A stretch of 47,781 bases of DNA, from NCBI GenBank assembly GCA_022841885.1, contig JALHQP010000017.1:1-47781 (forward strand). Direction: 5' to 3'. Below, piece after piece: positions 9,172 through 16,706 of this stretch (position 1 is its first letter; each line of letters opens with the position of its first letter). The position numbers and the translations under genes are program-made. Below the pieces are notes generated by a model, which saw only the letters and a list, made by a program, of their open reading frames with translations, was not told where the DNA came from and did not search any database. The DNA comes from Aquincola sp. (GTDB lineage Bacteria > Pseudomonadota > Gammaproteobacteria > Burkholderiales > Burkholderiaceae_C).

Positions 9172-10635
9172 ATGATTGCGCGCGAACCCACCCTCGAGCG
9201 CTTGGCGCTCGCCGAATCGCTTCTGTTGGCGCCCTACGGGCTGGCGGAGTCGCAACTCGCCGCCGCGCTCGCGCTGATTGCCGAGCACCGCATCGACGAC
9301 GCGGACCTGTACTTCCAGAGCACGCGCCACGAAGGCTGGAGCCTGGAGGAAGGCATCGTCAAGAGCGGCAGCTTCTCGATCGACCAGGGTGTGGGCGTGC
9401 GCGCGGTGGCCGGCGAGAAGACCGCCTTCGCCTACAGCGACGACATCTCCGAAGCCGCGCTCAACGACGCGGCGCGCACCGTGCGCTCGATCGCCGCAGC
9501 AGGCCAGAGCCGCCGCGTCAAGCTCGGCATGCGGCCCAGCGTGGCCGGCAGTCGTACCCTTTATGGGCCGACCGATCCGATCGGCACCCTCGACAGCACG
9601 CAGAAGGTGGCGCTGCTCGAGAAGGTCGAGAAGCTCGCCCGCGCCAAGGACCCGCGCATCGTGCAGGTGATGGCCGGCCTGGCCGCCGAGCACGACGTGG
9701 TGCTGGTCGCGCGCTCCGACGGCACGCGCGCCGCCGACGTGCGTCCGCTGGTGCGCCTGTCGGTCACGGTGATCGCCGAACAGAACGGCCGGCGCGAGGT
9801 CGGCACCGGCGGCGGTGGCGGGCGCTTCGGCCTCGGCTACTTCCAGGACGCGGTGATCGAGAGTTACGTCGACCACGCGGTCAACGCGGCGCTGGTCAAC
9901 CTCGAAAGCCGGCCTGCATTGGCCGGCGAGATGACGGTGGTGCTCGGCCCAGGCTGGCCCGGCGTGCTGCTGCACGAAGCCATCGGCCACGGCCTCGAAG
10001 GCGACTTCAACCGCAAGGGCTCGAGTGCGTTCTCGGGCCGCATCGGCCAGCGCGTCGCGGCCAAGGGCGTGACCGTGCTCGACGACGGCACGATCCCCGA
10101 CCGGCGCGGCAGCCTCAACGTCGACGACGAGGGCCAGGCCACGCAGCGCACGGTGTTGATCGAGGACGGCATCCTCAAGGGCTACATCCAGGACGCGATG
10201 AACGCGCGCCTGATGAAGGTCAAGCCCACCGGCAACGGCCGGCGCGAGAGTTATGCGCACCTGCCGATGCCGCGCATGACCAACACCTACATGCTGGCCG
10301 GCGACAAGGGCCGCGACGAGATCGTCGCCAGCATCAAGCGCGGCTTGTACGCCACCAACTTCGGCGGCGGTCAGGTCGACATCACGAGCGGCAAGTTCGT
10401 GTTCTCGGCCAGCGAGGCCTTCTGGGTCGAGAACGGCAAGATCCAGTACCCGGTCAAGGGCGCCACGCTGATCGGCAGCGGCCCCGACGCGCTGACGCGC
10501 GTGACCATGATCGGCAACGACCTCGAACTCGACACCGGCGTGGGCACCTGCGGCAAGGAAGGCCAGAGCGTGCCGGTCGGCGTGGGCCAGCCGACGCTGC
10601 GCATCGACGGCCTGACCGTCGGCGGCACCGCCTAA
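9172..10635 (+). CDS. tldD: Metalloprotease TldD
   Basis: A 487-residue protein. The zinc motif HEAIGHG (His268, Glu269, His273) sits in VLLHEAIGHGLEGDFNRKG, the TldD-specific HExxxH site. The C-terminal signature GTCGKEGQSVPVGVGQPTLRI is intact. TldD pairs with TldE/PmbA to degrade unfolded peptides, mature microcin B17 and process CcdA; TldE is not in the window. An ATG at 9163 is also in frame, and a TAGAAT -10-like box at 9159-9164 overlaps that codon, which favours 9172. Length agrees with E. coli TldD (481). Confidence 0.95.
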   Translation: MIAREPTLERLALAESLLLAPYGLAESQLAAALALIAEHRIDDADLYFQSTRHEGWSLEEGIVKSGSFSIDQGVGVRAVAGEKTAFAYSDDISEAALNDAARTVRSIAAAGQSRRVKLGMRPSVAGSRTLYGPTDPIGTLDSTQKVALLEKVEKLARAKDPRIVQVMAGLAAEHDVVLVARSDGTRAADVRPLVRLSVTVIAEQNGRREVGTGGGGGRFGLGYFQDAVIESYVDHAVNAALVNLESRPALAGEMTVVLGPGWPGVLLHEAIGHGLEGDFNRKGSSAFSGRIGQRVAAKGVTVLDDGTIPDRRGSLNVDDEGQATQRTVLIEDGILKGYIQDAMNARLMKVKPTGNGRRESYAHLPMPRMTNTYMLAGDKGRDEIVASIKRGLYATNFGGGQVDITSGKFVFSASEAFWVENGKIQYPVKGATLIGSGPDALTRVTMIGNDLELDTGVGTCGKEGQSVPVGVGQPTLRIDGLTVGGTA

Positions 10636-10644
10636 GCCGGCCCT

Positions 10645-12156
10645 TCAGCGCAGGATCTTGCTCTCGCGCGCCGGGTGGCGCAGCACGCGGTCGAGGGCGC
10701 CGGCCCGTGCCTGTGGCGACTCGCGGTCGCTGGCCGTCGGGCAGCTGCCGTTCGCGCGGCGCGACAGTGCAACAGCGAGCATGCCTTCGCTGCTGTCGCC
10801 GAGCGCGCGTGTCAGGTCGTCGGAGGCGGCACAGGTCGCGGCGAAGCCGCTGGCGTAATCGCCGAAGCCTTGGTCGTTGACGCCCTGGAACTCGATCGGG
10901 AAGTACGACAGGCCGCAGTTGTCGCGCGCGGTGAAGCCATAGGGCTTGCCGCAGGTCGTGCCGCCGATCAGCACCACCTCGACGCCGATGCCGCGCAGCC
11001 CGTTGACGATCGCCTCGCTGGCCGAGCAGGTGCCGGGGCTCGCGAGCACGAACAGGCGGTTCAGCGTCAGCTGCGGCAGCGGCTGGTTGGCCGTGGTGCC
11101 GCTGCCGGTGAAGCCGCTGGTCACGTTGTAGAACGGCGTGTTGTTGTCCGGGTCGTTGTTGTCGGCTGTGCGCTTGTCGTTGAACAGCAGGCGCTCGAAG
11201 GTGCGGCCGCCGGTGCGCGTGCTGCCGGCGACCATGTAGCCGACCTGGCTGGCGATGTAGAGGTAGCCGCCGCCGTTGTAGCGCAGGTCGAGCACCAGGT
11301 CGGTGATGTTCTGCCCTGCCAGGCTCTGGAACGCAGCGACCAGCTGCCCCTCGGCGGGCGCGATATGGTCGTGGAAGCTCATGTAGCCCACGCGCCCGCT
11401 CGGCGTGTCGATCGTGCGCAGGTTCTGCACCGGCGTCTTGGTGATCTGCGCCGCGTTCATCGCCACCGTGCGGTTCACGCCCAGCAGGTCGCGCAACACA
11501 AAGCTGTAGCTCTGGCCATTGGTCGGCGAGAACAGCGCCTCGTTCAGGCGGGCGATACCGGCACTGGTGTTGTCGTCGGCCGAGAAGCCGTCGACCGACA
11601 CCAGGGTCATGCCACGCGTGAGGCCGGCGGTGGCCGCCGGCGTCAGCGGGTCGACATAGGCGATGCGGATGTTGCGCGGCGGCGTGGCCGAGCCGAGCAG
11701 CCATTCGGCGCCGAAGCCGGCGACGATGCCCGACTGCGACAGTGCCTGCCACTCCGCGGTCGGGTAGGTGAAGCTGAAGCGGTCGCGCGCCACGCCCTCT
11801 TCGGTCAGCGCGACGAAGTAGTTGTCCAGCGCCACCGGCACGTCGGCCAGGTTGAACTCGGGGCGCGTCGCGTCCACCGTCGGCACGTCGCGGTACCAGA
11901 GGTAAGCCTCGTCGACGTAGGAGCGGATCCAGCGCCGCTCGGTGTCCAGGCTGGCGGTGCGGTTGGCGCTCGGCGCCAGCGGGTTGTTCGGCGAGCATTG
12001 CTGCGCCAGCGTCGACGAAGCCGGCAGGCTGCCGCTGCCACCGCCGCCACCCGAACTCTCGTTGCCGAACGGCGGCGTGCCGGCGTCGCCACCCCCGCCG
12101 CCACAACCCGCCGCCAGCACGGCGGCCGCGAGCAGGCCCAGAACCTTGTTCTTCAT
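10645..12156 (-). CDS. S41-family (C-terminal processing) peptidase, lipoprotein
   Basis: A 503-residue protein with lipobox LAAGC (Cys18) and a glycine-rich linker, so it is anchored to a membrane facing the periplasm. A PDZ-like segment at about 150-190 contains PATAGLTRGMTLVSVDGFSA. The S41 protease core follows: GYMSFHDHI, DLVLDLRYNGGGYLYIASQV, and the nucleophile in PGTCSASEAIVNGLRG near residue 378, with the general-base lysine probably in TTCGKPYG. A GGGAG ribosome site lies before the ATG. Relatives are tail-specific proteases; the substrate is unknown. It converges on tldD with nine bases between stops. Confidence 0.88.
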   Translation of the reverse strand: MKNKVLGLLAAAVLAAGCGGGGGDAGTPPFGNESSGGGGGSGSLPASSTLAQQCSPNNPLAPSANRTASLDTERRWIRSYVDEAYLWYRDVPTVDATRPEFNLADVPVALDNYFVALTEEGVARDRFSFTYPTAEWQALSQSGIVAGFGAEWLLGSATPPRNIRIAYVDPLTPAATAGLTRGMTLVSVDGFSADDNTSAGIARLNEALFSPTNGQSYSFVLRDLLGVNRTVAMNAAQITKTPVQNLRTIDTPSGRVGYMSFHDHIAPAEGQLVAAFQSLAGQNITDLVLDLRYNGGGYLYIASQVGYMVAGSTRTGGRTFERLLFNDKRTADNNDPDNNTPFYNVTSGFTGSGTTANQPLPQLTLNRLFVLASPGTCSASEAIVNGLRGIGVEVVLIGGTTCGKPYGFTARDNCGLSYFPIEFQGVNDQGFGDYASGFAATCAASDDLTRALGDSSEGMLAVALSRRANGSCPTASDRESPQARAGALDRVLRHPARESKILR

Positions 12157-12218
12157 GTCCGTCTCCCTCGTTGACTCGGCGGCGCCGGCGCGGCGCGCGC
12201 GATTGTGCCCGAGCGTCT

Positions 12219-12247
12219 TTGCTGCAGTGCGGCAGCCGTGCTAGAGT
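12219..12247 (+). promoter_or_regulatory. Possible promoter of the aroG leader
   Basis: TTGCTG (12219-12224), 17 bases, then TAGAGT (12242-12247). Matches to the sigma-70 consensus are partial (3/6 and 4/6). The predicted transcription start would fall near 12254, almost at the leader ATG at 12255, so the leader mRNA could be leaderless. No better candidate was seen nearby. Confidence 0.3.
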
Positions 12248-12254
12248 CGGATCC

Positions 12255-12332
12255 ATGCTGTTGTCGCGCGCCTTTTACTTTGCGTACTTTTGGTTCTCGC
12301 CCCACCCGGCGGCTGGAGAGGCAAGCGCGTAA
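12255..12332 (+). CDS. Aromatic leader peptide of aroG
   Basis: A 25-codon reading frame upstream of aroG whose residues 7-14 are FYFAYFWF: four Phe, two Tyr and one Trp in eight codons (12273-12296). Such density of the pathway's end products is the hallmark of a ribosome-mediated attenuator leader. The frame ends in TAA at 12330-12332, 27 bases before the terminator stem. Its 3' half holds CCGGCGG (12306-12312), complementary to the terminator's 5' arm. The Shine-Dalgarno is weak (GAG at 12244-12246), and translation may be leaderless. The function is inferred; the reading frame and complementarities are seen directly. Confidence 0.8.
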   Translation: MLLSRAFYFAYFWFSPHPAAGEASA

Positions 12333-12383
12333 ACGCAAAGGCCCGAACACCCAGACAAACCGCCGGCACCCCCGGCGGTTTTT
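12278..12383 (+). promoter_or_regulatory. Transcription attenuator controlling aroG
   Basis: Three pairings are visible. Segment A, CTTTGCGT (12278-12285), lies inside the aromatic codons and is fully complementary to B, ACGCAAAG (12333-12340). Segment C, CCGGCGG (12306-12312), is fully complementary to D, CCGCCGG (12360-12366). D also pairs with E, CCGGCGG (12372-12378), to make the terminator. A:B encloses C, so A:B and C:D exclude each other. A ribosome stalled on Phe/Tyr/Trp codons masks A, frees C to capture D and allows read-through. Efficient translation allows A:B and the terminator. This model is inferred from the sequence. Confidence 0.78.
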
Positions 12384-12387
12384 CTTT
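12357..12387 (+). terminator. Intrinsic terminator in the aroG leader
   Basis: A ten-base-pair stem, AAACCGCCGG (12357-12366) with CCGGCGGTTT (12372-12381), around the five-base loop CACCC. It runs into TTTTTCTTT (12379-12387). It lies upstream of the aroG start at 12442 and downstream of the leader peptide, so it is the attenuator terminator rather than the end of another gene. Confidence 0.88.
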
Positions 12388-12441
12388 GTGCGCCTCACTT
12401 TCGACCCCGCGACCGACGAACCACCAGGACCCTTCACCACC

Positions 12442-13566
12442 ATGAGCCCCAAGCACATCACGCCGCCCGTCGACAGCGGGCTGGCGCTGTCGGAGAAGAC
12501 CAGCCGCACCGACGACCAGCGCATCAAGGACGTCACGCCGCTGCCGCCGCCCGAGCACCTGATCCGCTTCTTCCCGATCGCCGGCACGCCGGTCGAGACC
12601 CTGATCGGCCAGACGCGCGACTCGGTGCGGCGCATCCTGCACGGCGAGGACGACCGGCTGCTGGTGATCATCGGCCCCTGCTCGATCCACGACCCGGCCG
12701 CGGCGATCGAGTACGCGCGACGCCTGAAGGCCGAGCGCGTCAAGTACGCCGACACGCTCGAGGTGGTGATGCGCGTGTACTTCGAGAAGCCGCGCACCAC
12801 CGTCGGCTGGAAGGGCCTGATCAACGACCCCTACCTCGACGAGAGCTACCGCATCCACGAGGGCCTGCGCATCGCGCGCCAGCTGCTGCTGGACATCAAC
12901 CGCCTGGGCGTGCCGGCGGCCAGTGAATTCCTCGACGTGATCAGCCCGCAGTACATCGGCGACCTGATCGCCTGGGGCGCGATCGGCGCGCGCACGACGG
13001 AGTCGCAAGTGCACCGCGAACTCGCCTCGGGCCTGTCGGCGCCGGTGGGCTTCAAGAACGGGACCGACGGCAACCTGAAGATCGCGATCGACGCGATCCA
13101 GGCCGCCGGCAAGCCGCACCACTTCCTGTCGGTGCACAAGAACGGCCAGGTCGCGATCGTCGAGACACGCGGCAACCGCGACTGCCACGTGATCCTGCGC
13201 GGCGGCAAGACGCCGAACTACGACGCCGCCAGCGTCGCCGCCGCCTGCGCCGAGATCGAGGCCGCCAAGCTGCCCTGCCGCCTGATGGTGGACACCAGCC
13301 ATGCCAACAGCAGCAAACAGTACCAGCGCCAGGTCGACGTGGCGCGCGACGTCGGCGCCCAGCTGGCGGGCGGCAACCGCTGCATCTTCGGCGTGATGGT
13401 CGAGAGCCATCTCGAGGCCGGAGCGCAGAAGTTCACCCCGGGCAAGGACGACCCGGCGGCGCTCGCCTACGGCCAGAGCATCACCGACGCCTGCCTGGGC
13501 TGGGACGACTCGCTCGCGGTGCTCAACACGCTGAGCGCCGCGGTGCGGCAGCGCCGCGGCGCCTGA
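12442..13566 (+). CDS. aroG: 3-deoxy-7-phosphoheptulonate (DAHP) synthase, class I
   Basis: A 374-residue type I DAHP synthase that condenses phosphoenolpyruvate and erythrose 4-phosphate, the first committed step to Phe, Tyr and Trp. Motifs seen are GPCSIHDPAAAIEYARRL (about 77), EKPRTTVGWKGLINDP (about 115), GARTTESQVHRELASGLSAP (about 182), GFKNGTDGN, DTSHANSSKQ (about 283) and GVMVESHLEAG. The N-terminal extension before VTPLPPPEHL fits a feedback-regulated AroF/G/H-type enzyme. The start is set by homology and a modest AGGAC ribosome site at 12426-12430. Expression is probably controlled by the attenuator just upstream. It converges on the beta-propeller gene with nine bases between stops. 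Confidence 0.96.
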   Translation: MSPKHITPPVDSGLALSEKTSRTDDQRIKDVTPLPPPEHLIRFFPIAGTPVETLIGQTRDSVRRILHGEDDRLLVIIGPCSIHDPAAAIEYARRLKAERVKYADTLEVVMRVYFEKPRTTVGWKGLINDPYLDESYRIHEGLRIARQLLLDINRLGVPAASEFLDVISPQYIGDLIAWGAIGARTTESQVHRELASGLSAPVGFKNGTDGNLKIAIDAIQAAGKPHHFLSVHKNGQVAIVETRGNRDCHVILRGGKTPNYDAASVAAACAEIEAAKLPCRLMVDTSHANSSKQYQRQVDVARDVGAQLAGGNRCIFGVMVESHLEAGAQKFTPGKDDPAALAYGQSITDACLGWDDSLAVLNTLSAAVRQRRGA

Positions 13567-13575
13567 ATCGCCTCG

Positions 13576-15474
13576 TCAGTCGCGGCCCCAGGCCAGCACC
13601 GGCTGCGGCGCGAAGCTGATCCGCCGCAGTTCGTCGATGCGCTCGCCACCCGACCACGGTGCCGCGCGTGCGAGACGCCCTTCGACCAGCTCGTAGCCGA
13701 GCAGCGCGATCACGCGGTCGCCGAGGAAGATCGGCCGCGCATTGCCATACCAGTCGACGCAACTCGCCTTGCACTGGTCGGGCTGGGCCGGCCCACCCTG
13801 CGCCGCGAGTTCGCCCACCGGTCGCAGACCGAGCGCGCGGCTGCGCAGGAACAGCACCGACGCCGACTCGCCGTGGTAGGCCGCGATGCCGGTGCGGCGC
13901 GCGCCAATCACCGGCAGGCCGATCAGCCCCTCGTCGCGCCCGGTGGCGCGGTAGAAGAAGCCATGCGTGCGCGTCTCGCCCTGCGCGGCATGGGGCTGCA
14001 CATGGGTGTCGGCCACCTCGGCGGCGGCACCCGACAGGCGCAGGCTCGTGAAGTGCAGGTCGCGCCCGGCATTGCCCACCAGCACCGCGTCGCGGCCGAG
14101 CGCCTCGATGCGCTCGACGCCGTGCGGCAGCGCGACACGCTGCACCTCGTCGTGCGCGGCGTAGCGCAAGGCGAGTGTCCGCTCGCCGGCGCCGCCGGGC
14201 GCGCCGACCAGCAGCCAGTCGCCGACATAGCGGTTGTGCAGCGCATGCCCTTGCAGCGAAGGCAGCGGCCGGTAGGCGCTGCGCGGCGCACTGTCGCGGC
14301 CGTCGCCGAAGCCGGCCAGCGGCACGCGCAGCAAGGCCAGCTCGCCTGCGCCGCGTTCGGCGCCCCACATGCCTTCGCCCCGGGCTTGCGCCCGCAGCAG
14401 CACGTTCAGGTGCCCGCCGTCGTCCTCGAGGAAGGAGAGCTGGTCGATCGGGCTGCCGGTGGTCTTCAGCGCGCTCGGCGCGCCGCCATCGAGCGGCAGG
14501 CGGAACACCGCGCTGCGCGGCATGCCGCCGCCGCCGCGGCGCCATTCGGTGGTCCAGACGTAGACGTTGCCGGTCGAGACATAGAACACGCGCCCCGGCG
14601 GGCCGAGCACCGCGCTCGATTCGCAGCGCATCTGCTCCGGCCGTGCCAGGTCGCAGGACGTGACGGTGTGCAGCGCCGCGCCGCCCGCCATCGGGTCGAT
14701 CTCATCGTCGCTGCGGAAGATGCGCGTCGCCGGCAGGATGCGCTGCCAGTCGCCGGGGGCAGCGGCGCTCCAGCGCCGCCATTGCGGCATGAACGCTTGC
14801 GCCTGCAAGGACCCGGGGCTGATCGCCATCGGCGTGTAGAACACGAGGCGGCTGCCGACCAGCCGGCTCGCGTAGTTGCGCGACGAGTAGTAGTCGTGGC
14901 TCTTCAGGTGGTGCGTTGCGCGGTAGGCGAGCGAACCGTCGGCGCCGAGTTCGAACAGGCCGATCTCGGTGCCGCCGCGCGCGTAGCTGTAGCCGATCAC
15001 GACCACGGTGCGGTCGTGGATCAGCAGCTCGTCGTACCAGGCACCCTGCGGACTGGCGCCAGGGGCATAGGCATCGAGCATCGCGATCGGCCGCAGCTGG
15101 TCGCCGCCCACCCGCACGGTGAACAGGCGCCCGCGGCGCAGGATCACCAGGTGCTCGCCGGCGCGCTTGACGATGCCGCCCTCGTCGACGCCGGCGGTCT
15201 GCACGTTGGTGATCGACTCGGCAGCCGCGCCGCTGCTGTCGGCCGCCGCCTTGGCCGCCGGCGCCGCGGCAGGCGCCGTCATCGACGACAAGGCGCCGGC
15301 CACGCTCTCCTGGCGTCGCCGCTCCTGCACCGCACGCGCCGCCTCGCGCCAGCGCGCGATCAGCTCGTCGAACTCGCGCTCGCTGGCGAAGGGCTTGAGC
15401 GTGGCGCGTGGCGCCGTGGAGGCGGCGGCGCCGCCAGCGAGGCAGCACAGCAACACGAGAAGGGCAAGGCGCAT
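13576..15474 (-). CDS. Secreted beta-propeller domain protein
   Basis: A 632-residue protein with signal MRLALLVLLCCLAGGAAAS. After a helical charged linker (about 25-90) comes ITNVQTAGVDEGGIVKRAGEHL, the entry motif of the secreted bacterial beta-propeller family (Pfam PF09826-like; compare its NVQ-x-x-GVDEADIVK). Repeated strand pairs follow to the end (ALHNRYVGDWLLVGAP, TGIAAYHGESASVLFL). The function of the family is unknown. The start at 15474 is chosen because GGAG lies nine bases upstream; ATGs at 15483 and 15489 lack a spaced ribosome site. Four cysteines occur in pairs (CDLARPEQMRC; CKASC), consistent with an exported protein. Confidence 0.82.
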   Translation of the reverse strand: MRLALLVLLCCLAGGAAASTAPRATLKPFASEREFDELIARWREAARAVQERRRQESVAGALSSMTAPAAAPAAKAAADSSGAAAESITNVQTAGVDEGGIVKRAGEHLVILRRGRLFTVRVGGDQLRPIAMLDAYAPGASPQGAWYDELLIHDRTVVVIGYSYARGGTEIGLFELGADGSLAYRATHHLKSHDYYSSRNYASRLVGSRLVFYTPMAISPGSLQAQAFMPQWRRWSAAAPGDWQRILPATRIFRSDDEIDPMAGGAALHTVTSCDLARPEQMRCESSAVLGPPGRVFYVSTGNVYVWTTEWRRGGGGMPRSAVFRLPLDGGAPSALKTTGSPIDQLSFLEDDGGHLNVLLRAQARGEGMWGAERGAGELALLRVPLAGFGDGRDSAPRSAYRPLPSLQGHALHNRYVGDWLLVGAPGGAGERTLALRYAAHDEVQRVALPHGVERIEALGRDAVLVGNAGRDLHFTSLRLSGAAAEVADTHVQPHAAQGETRTHGFFYRATGRDEGLIGLPVIGARRTGIAAYHGESASVLFLRSRALGLRPVGELAAQGGPAQPDQCKASCVDWYGNARPIFLGDRVIALLGYELVEGRLARAAPWSGGERIDELRRISFAPQPVLAWGRD

Positions 15475-15532
15475 GGTCGGCATCTCCATCGAAGCTGATG
15501 GAGGCTGATACGCGCCAAGGGCCGGGGCGGGG

Positions 15533-16114
15533 TTAACCGTCCGTGGACTGCTGCTTGAGCCGCTCGCTGTTCCAGTACACGTCGTCGCCGCCCAGGCCAT
15601 CGAGGTTGGCGCGGTTGAGCACGCGTGCCAGCACGAACAGCAGGTCCGACAGTCGGTTGAGGTACTGGCGCGGCGGCTCGTTGACGGCTTCGACGGCCGC
15701 CAGTGCGACGACCGCACGCTCGGCGCGGCGCGCGACCGTGCGGCTGACATGGGCCAGCGCGGCGCTGCGCGTGCCCGCCGGCAGGATGAACTCGGCCAGG
15801 CGCGGCAGCGCGGCGTTGTGTTGCGCCAGCGCCTGGTCCAGGCGCAGCACCGCGTCGTCCTTCAGCAGCGCAAAGCCCGGGATCGAGAGCTCGCCGCCGA
15901 GGTTGAACAGCTGGTGCTGGATCACGACCAGCAACTCGCGCACGTCCTCGGGCAGCGGCTCGGCCAGCAGCACGCCGAGCGAGGAATTGAGCTCGTCGAC
16001 GTCGCCCAGGGCTTGCACCCGCAGCGCGTCCTTGCGCGTGCGCGTGCCGTCGCCCAGGCCGGTCGTGCCGTCGTCGCCGGTGCGAGTGGCAATCTGCGTC
16101 AGTCGGTTGGCCAT
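15533..16114 (-). CDS. Cob(I)yrinic acid a,c-diamide adenosyltransferase, PduO type
   Basis: A 193-residue four-helix-bundle enzyme that transfers the adenosyl group of ATP to cob(I)alamin. Family motifs are TRTGDDGTTGLGDGTRTRKD (ATP loop, about 10-29), LGDVDELNSSLGV, RTVARRAERAVVAL (about 125-138) and YLNRLSDLLFVLARVLN with the conserved Arg and Asp. This is the PduO/MMAB class, not CobA/BtuR. Length is normal. No other cobalamin gene is adjacent. It is followed after 58 bases by the beta-propeller gene on the same strand and may be cotranscribed with it. Confidence 0.94.
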   Translation of the reverse strand: MANRLTQIATRTGDDGTTGLGDGTRTRKDALRVQALGDVDELNSSLGVLLAEPLPEDVRELLVVIQHQLFNLGGELSIPGFALLKDDAVLRLDQALAQHNAALPRLAEFILPAGTRSAALAHVSRTVARRAERAVVALAAVEAVNEPPRQYLNRLSDLLFVLARVLNRANLDGLGGDDVYWNSERLKQQSTDG

Positions 16115-16151
16115 GTGGCGATGCTACCCACAATCGGCGACGAAGCGGCGC

Positions 16152-16601
16152 TCAGGGGCACGGACGGCCCGGCATCGGCAAGCAGGTGATCAGCGGCCTG
16201 GGCGGCGTCGGGCCTGTCGGGGTGCCGCCGGTGTAGCCGCCGGGCATGCGAAAAGAATCAAGGTCCTCGCACCGCGCAACGATGCGCAGCGGAAGCTTCT
16301 CCTCACCCGTGAACCACTTCACCGTCACGGTGCGGTTGCCCGTGCCGTGGGAGTCATCAGCACGGATCTTCACTTCGACATAACCCATGGGCGGCGAGTC
16401 GTTGGTGCGGCCCTTGCGCCCCAGCCACTCGAAGATGCCGGATCCCACGGCGTCGCTGGCGAGATCCGCGCCGTGCCCATAGAGGTGCACGCTGATGGTC
16501 TCGCCGGTCGCGATGTCGATGCGCTTGTTGCTCAAAGCGCTGAAGGGCTGCTTGGTGGTGACGAACTTGCGGTCGGAGCACTTGCCGCCGTCGTGGCGCA
16601 T
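16152..16601 (-). CDS. Hypothetical protein at the end of the secreted-protein cluster
   Basis: A 149-residue protein with no recognised family. The middle is strand-rich (GETISVHLYGHGADLASD, GYVEVKIRADDSHGTGNRTVTVKWF). The tail is rich in Pro, Gly and Thr and ends in CLPMPGRPCP. It has three or more cysteines like its neighbours, but no signal peptide from this ATG. An in-frame TAG lies three codons upstream. An excellent AAAGGAG site (16654-16660) sits too far upstream for this ATG and leads into another frame, so the 5' end may be frameshifted. It follows the preceding gene after 105 bases and is probably part of the same cluster. Confidence 0.55.
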   Translation of the reverse strand: MRHDGGKCSDRKFVTTKQPFSALSNKRIDIATGETISVHLYGHGADLASDAVGSGIFEWLGRKGRTNDSPPMGYVEVKIRADDSHGTGNRTVTVKWFTGEEKLPLRIVARCEDLDSFRMPGGYTGGTPTGPTPPRPLITCLPMPGRPCP

Positions 16602-16706
16602 GTCGAACTAAGGAACAGGCATTGGCGAAGTTGTGATCGATGTGACACGTCAGCTCCTTTCGTGGTGAAGAAACACAGACCCAGCGCGTCGCGAGACGCA
16701 ACGGCT

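Noticed and set aside
16532-16648. Separate 38-codon gene from GTG after AAAGGAG
   Set aside because: Composition is Ser/Thr/Ala-rich without a fold-like pattern and it overlaps the better frame; treated instead as evidence for a possible frameshift.
16643-16652. Palindrome TGACACGTCA upstream of the small terminal gene as a further regulator site
   Set aside because: Only four bases pair on each side, the arrangement is inverted rather than the 11-base direct repeat, and such a short match is expected by chance.
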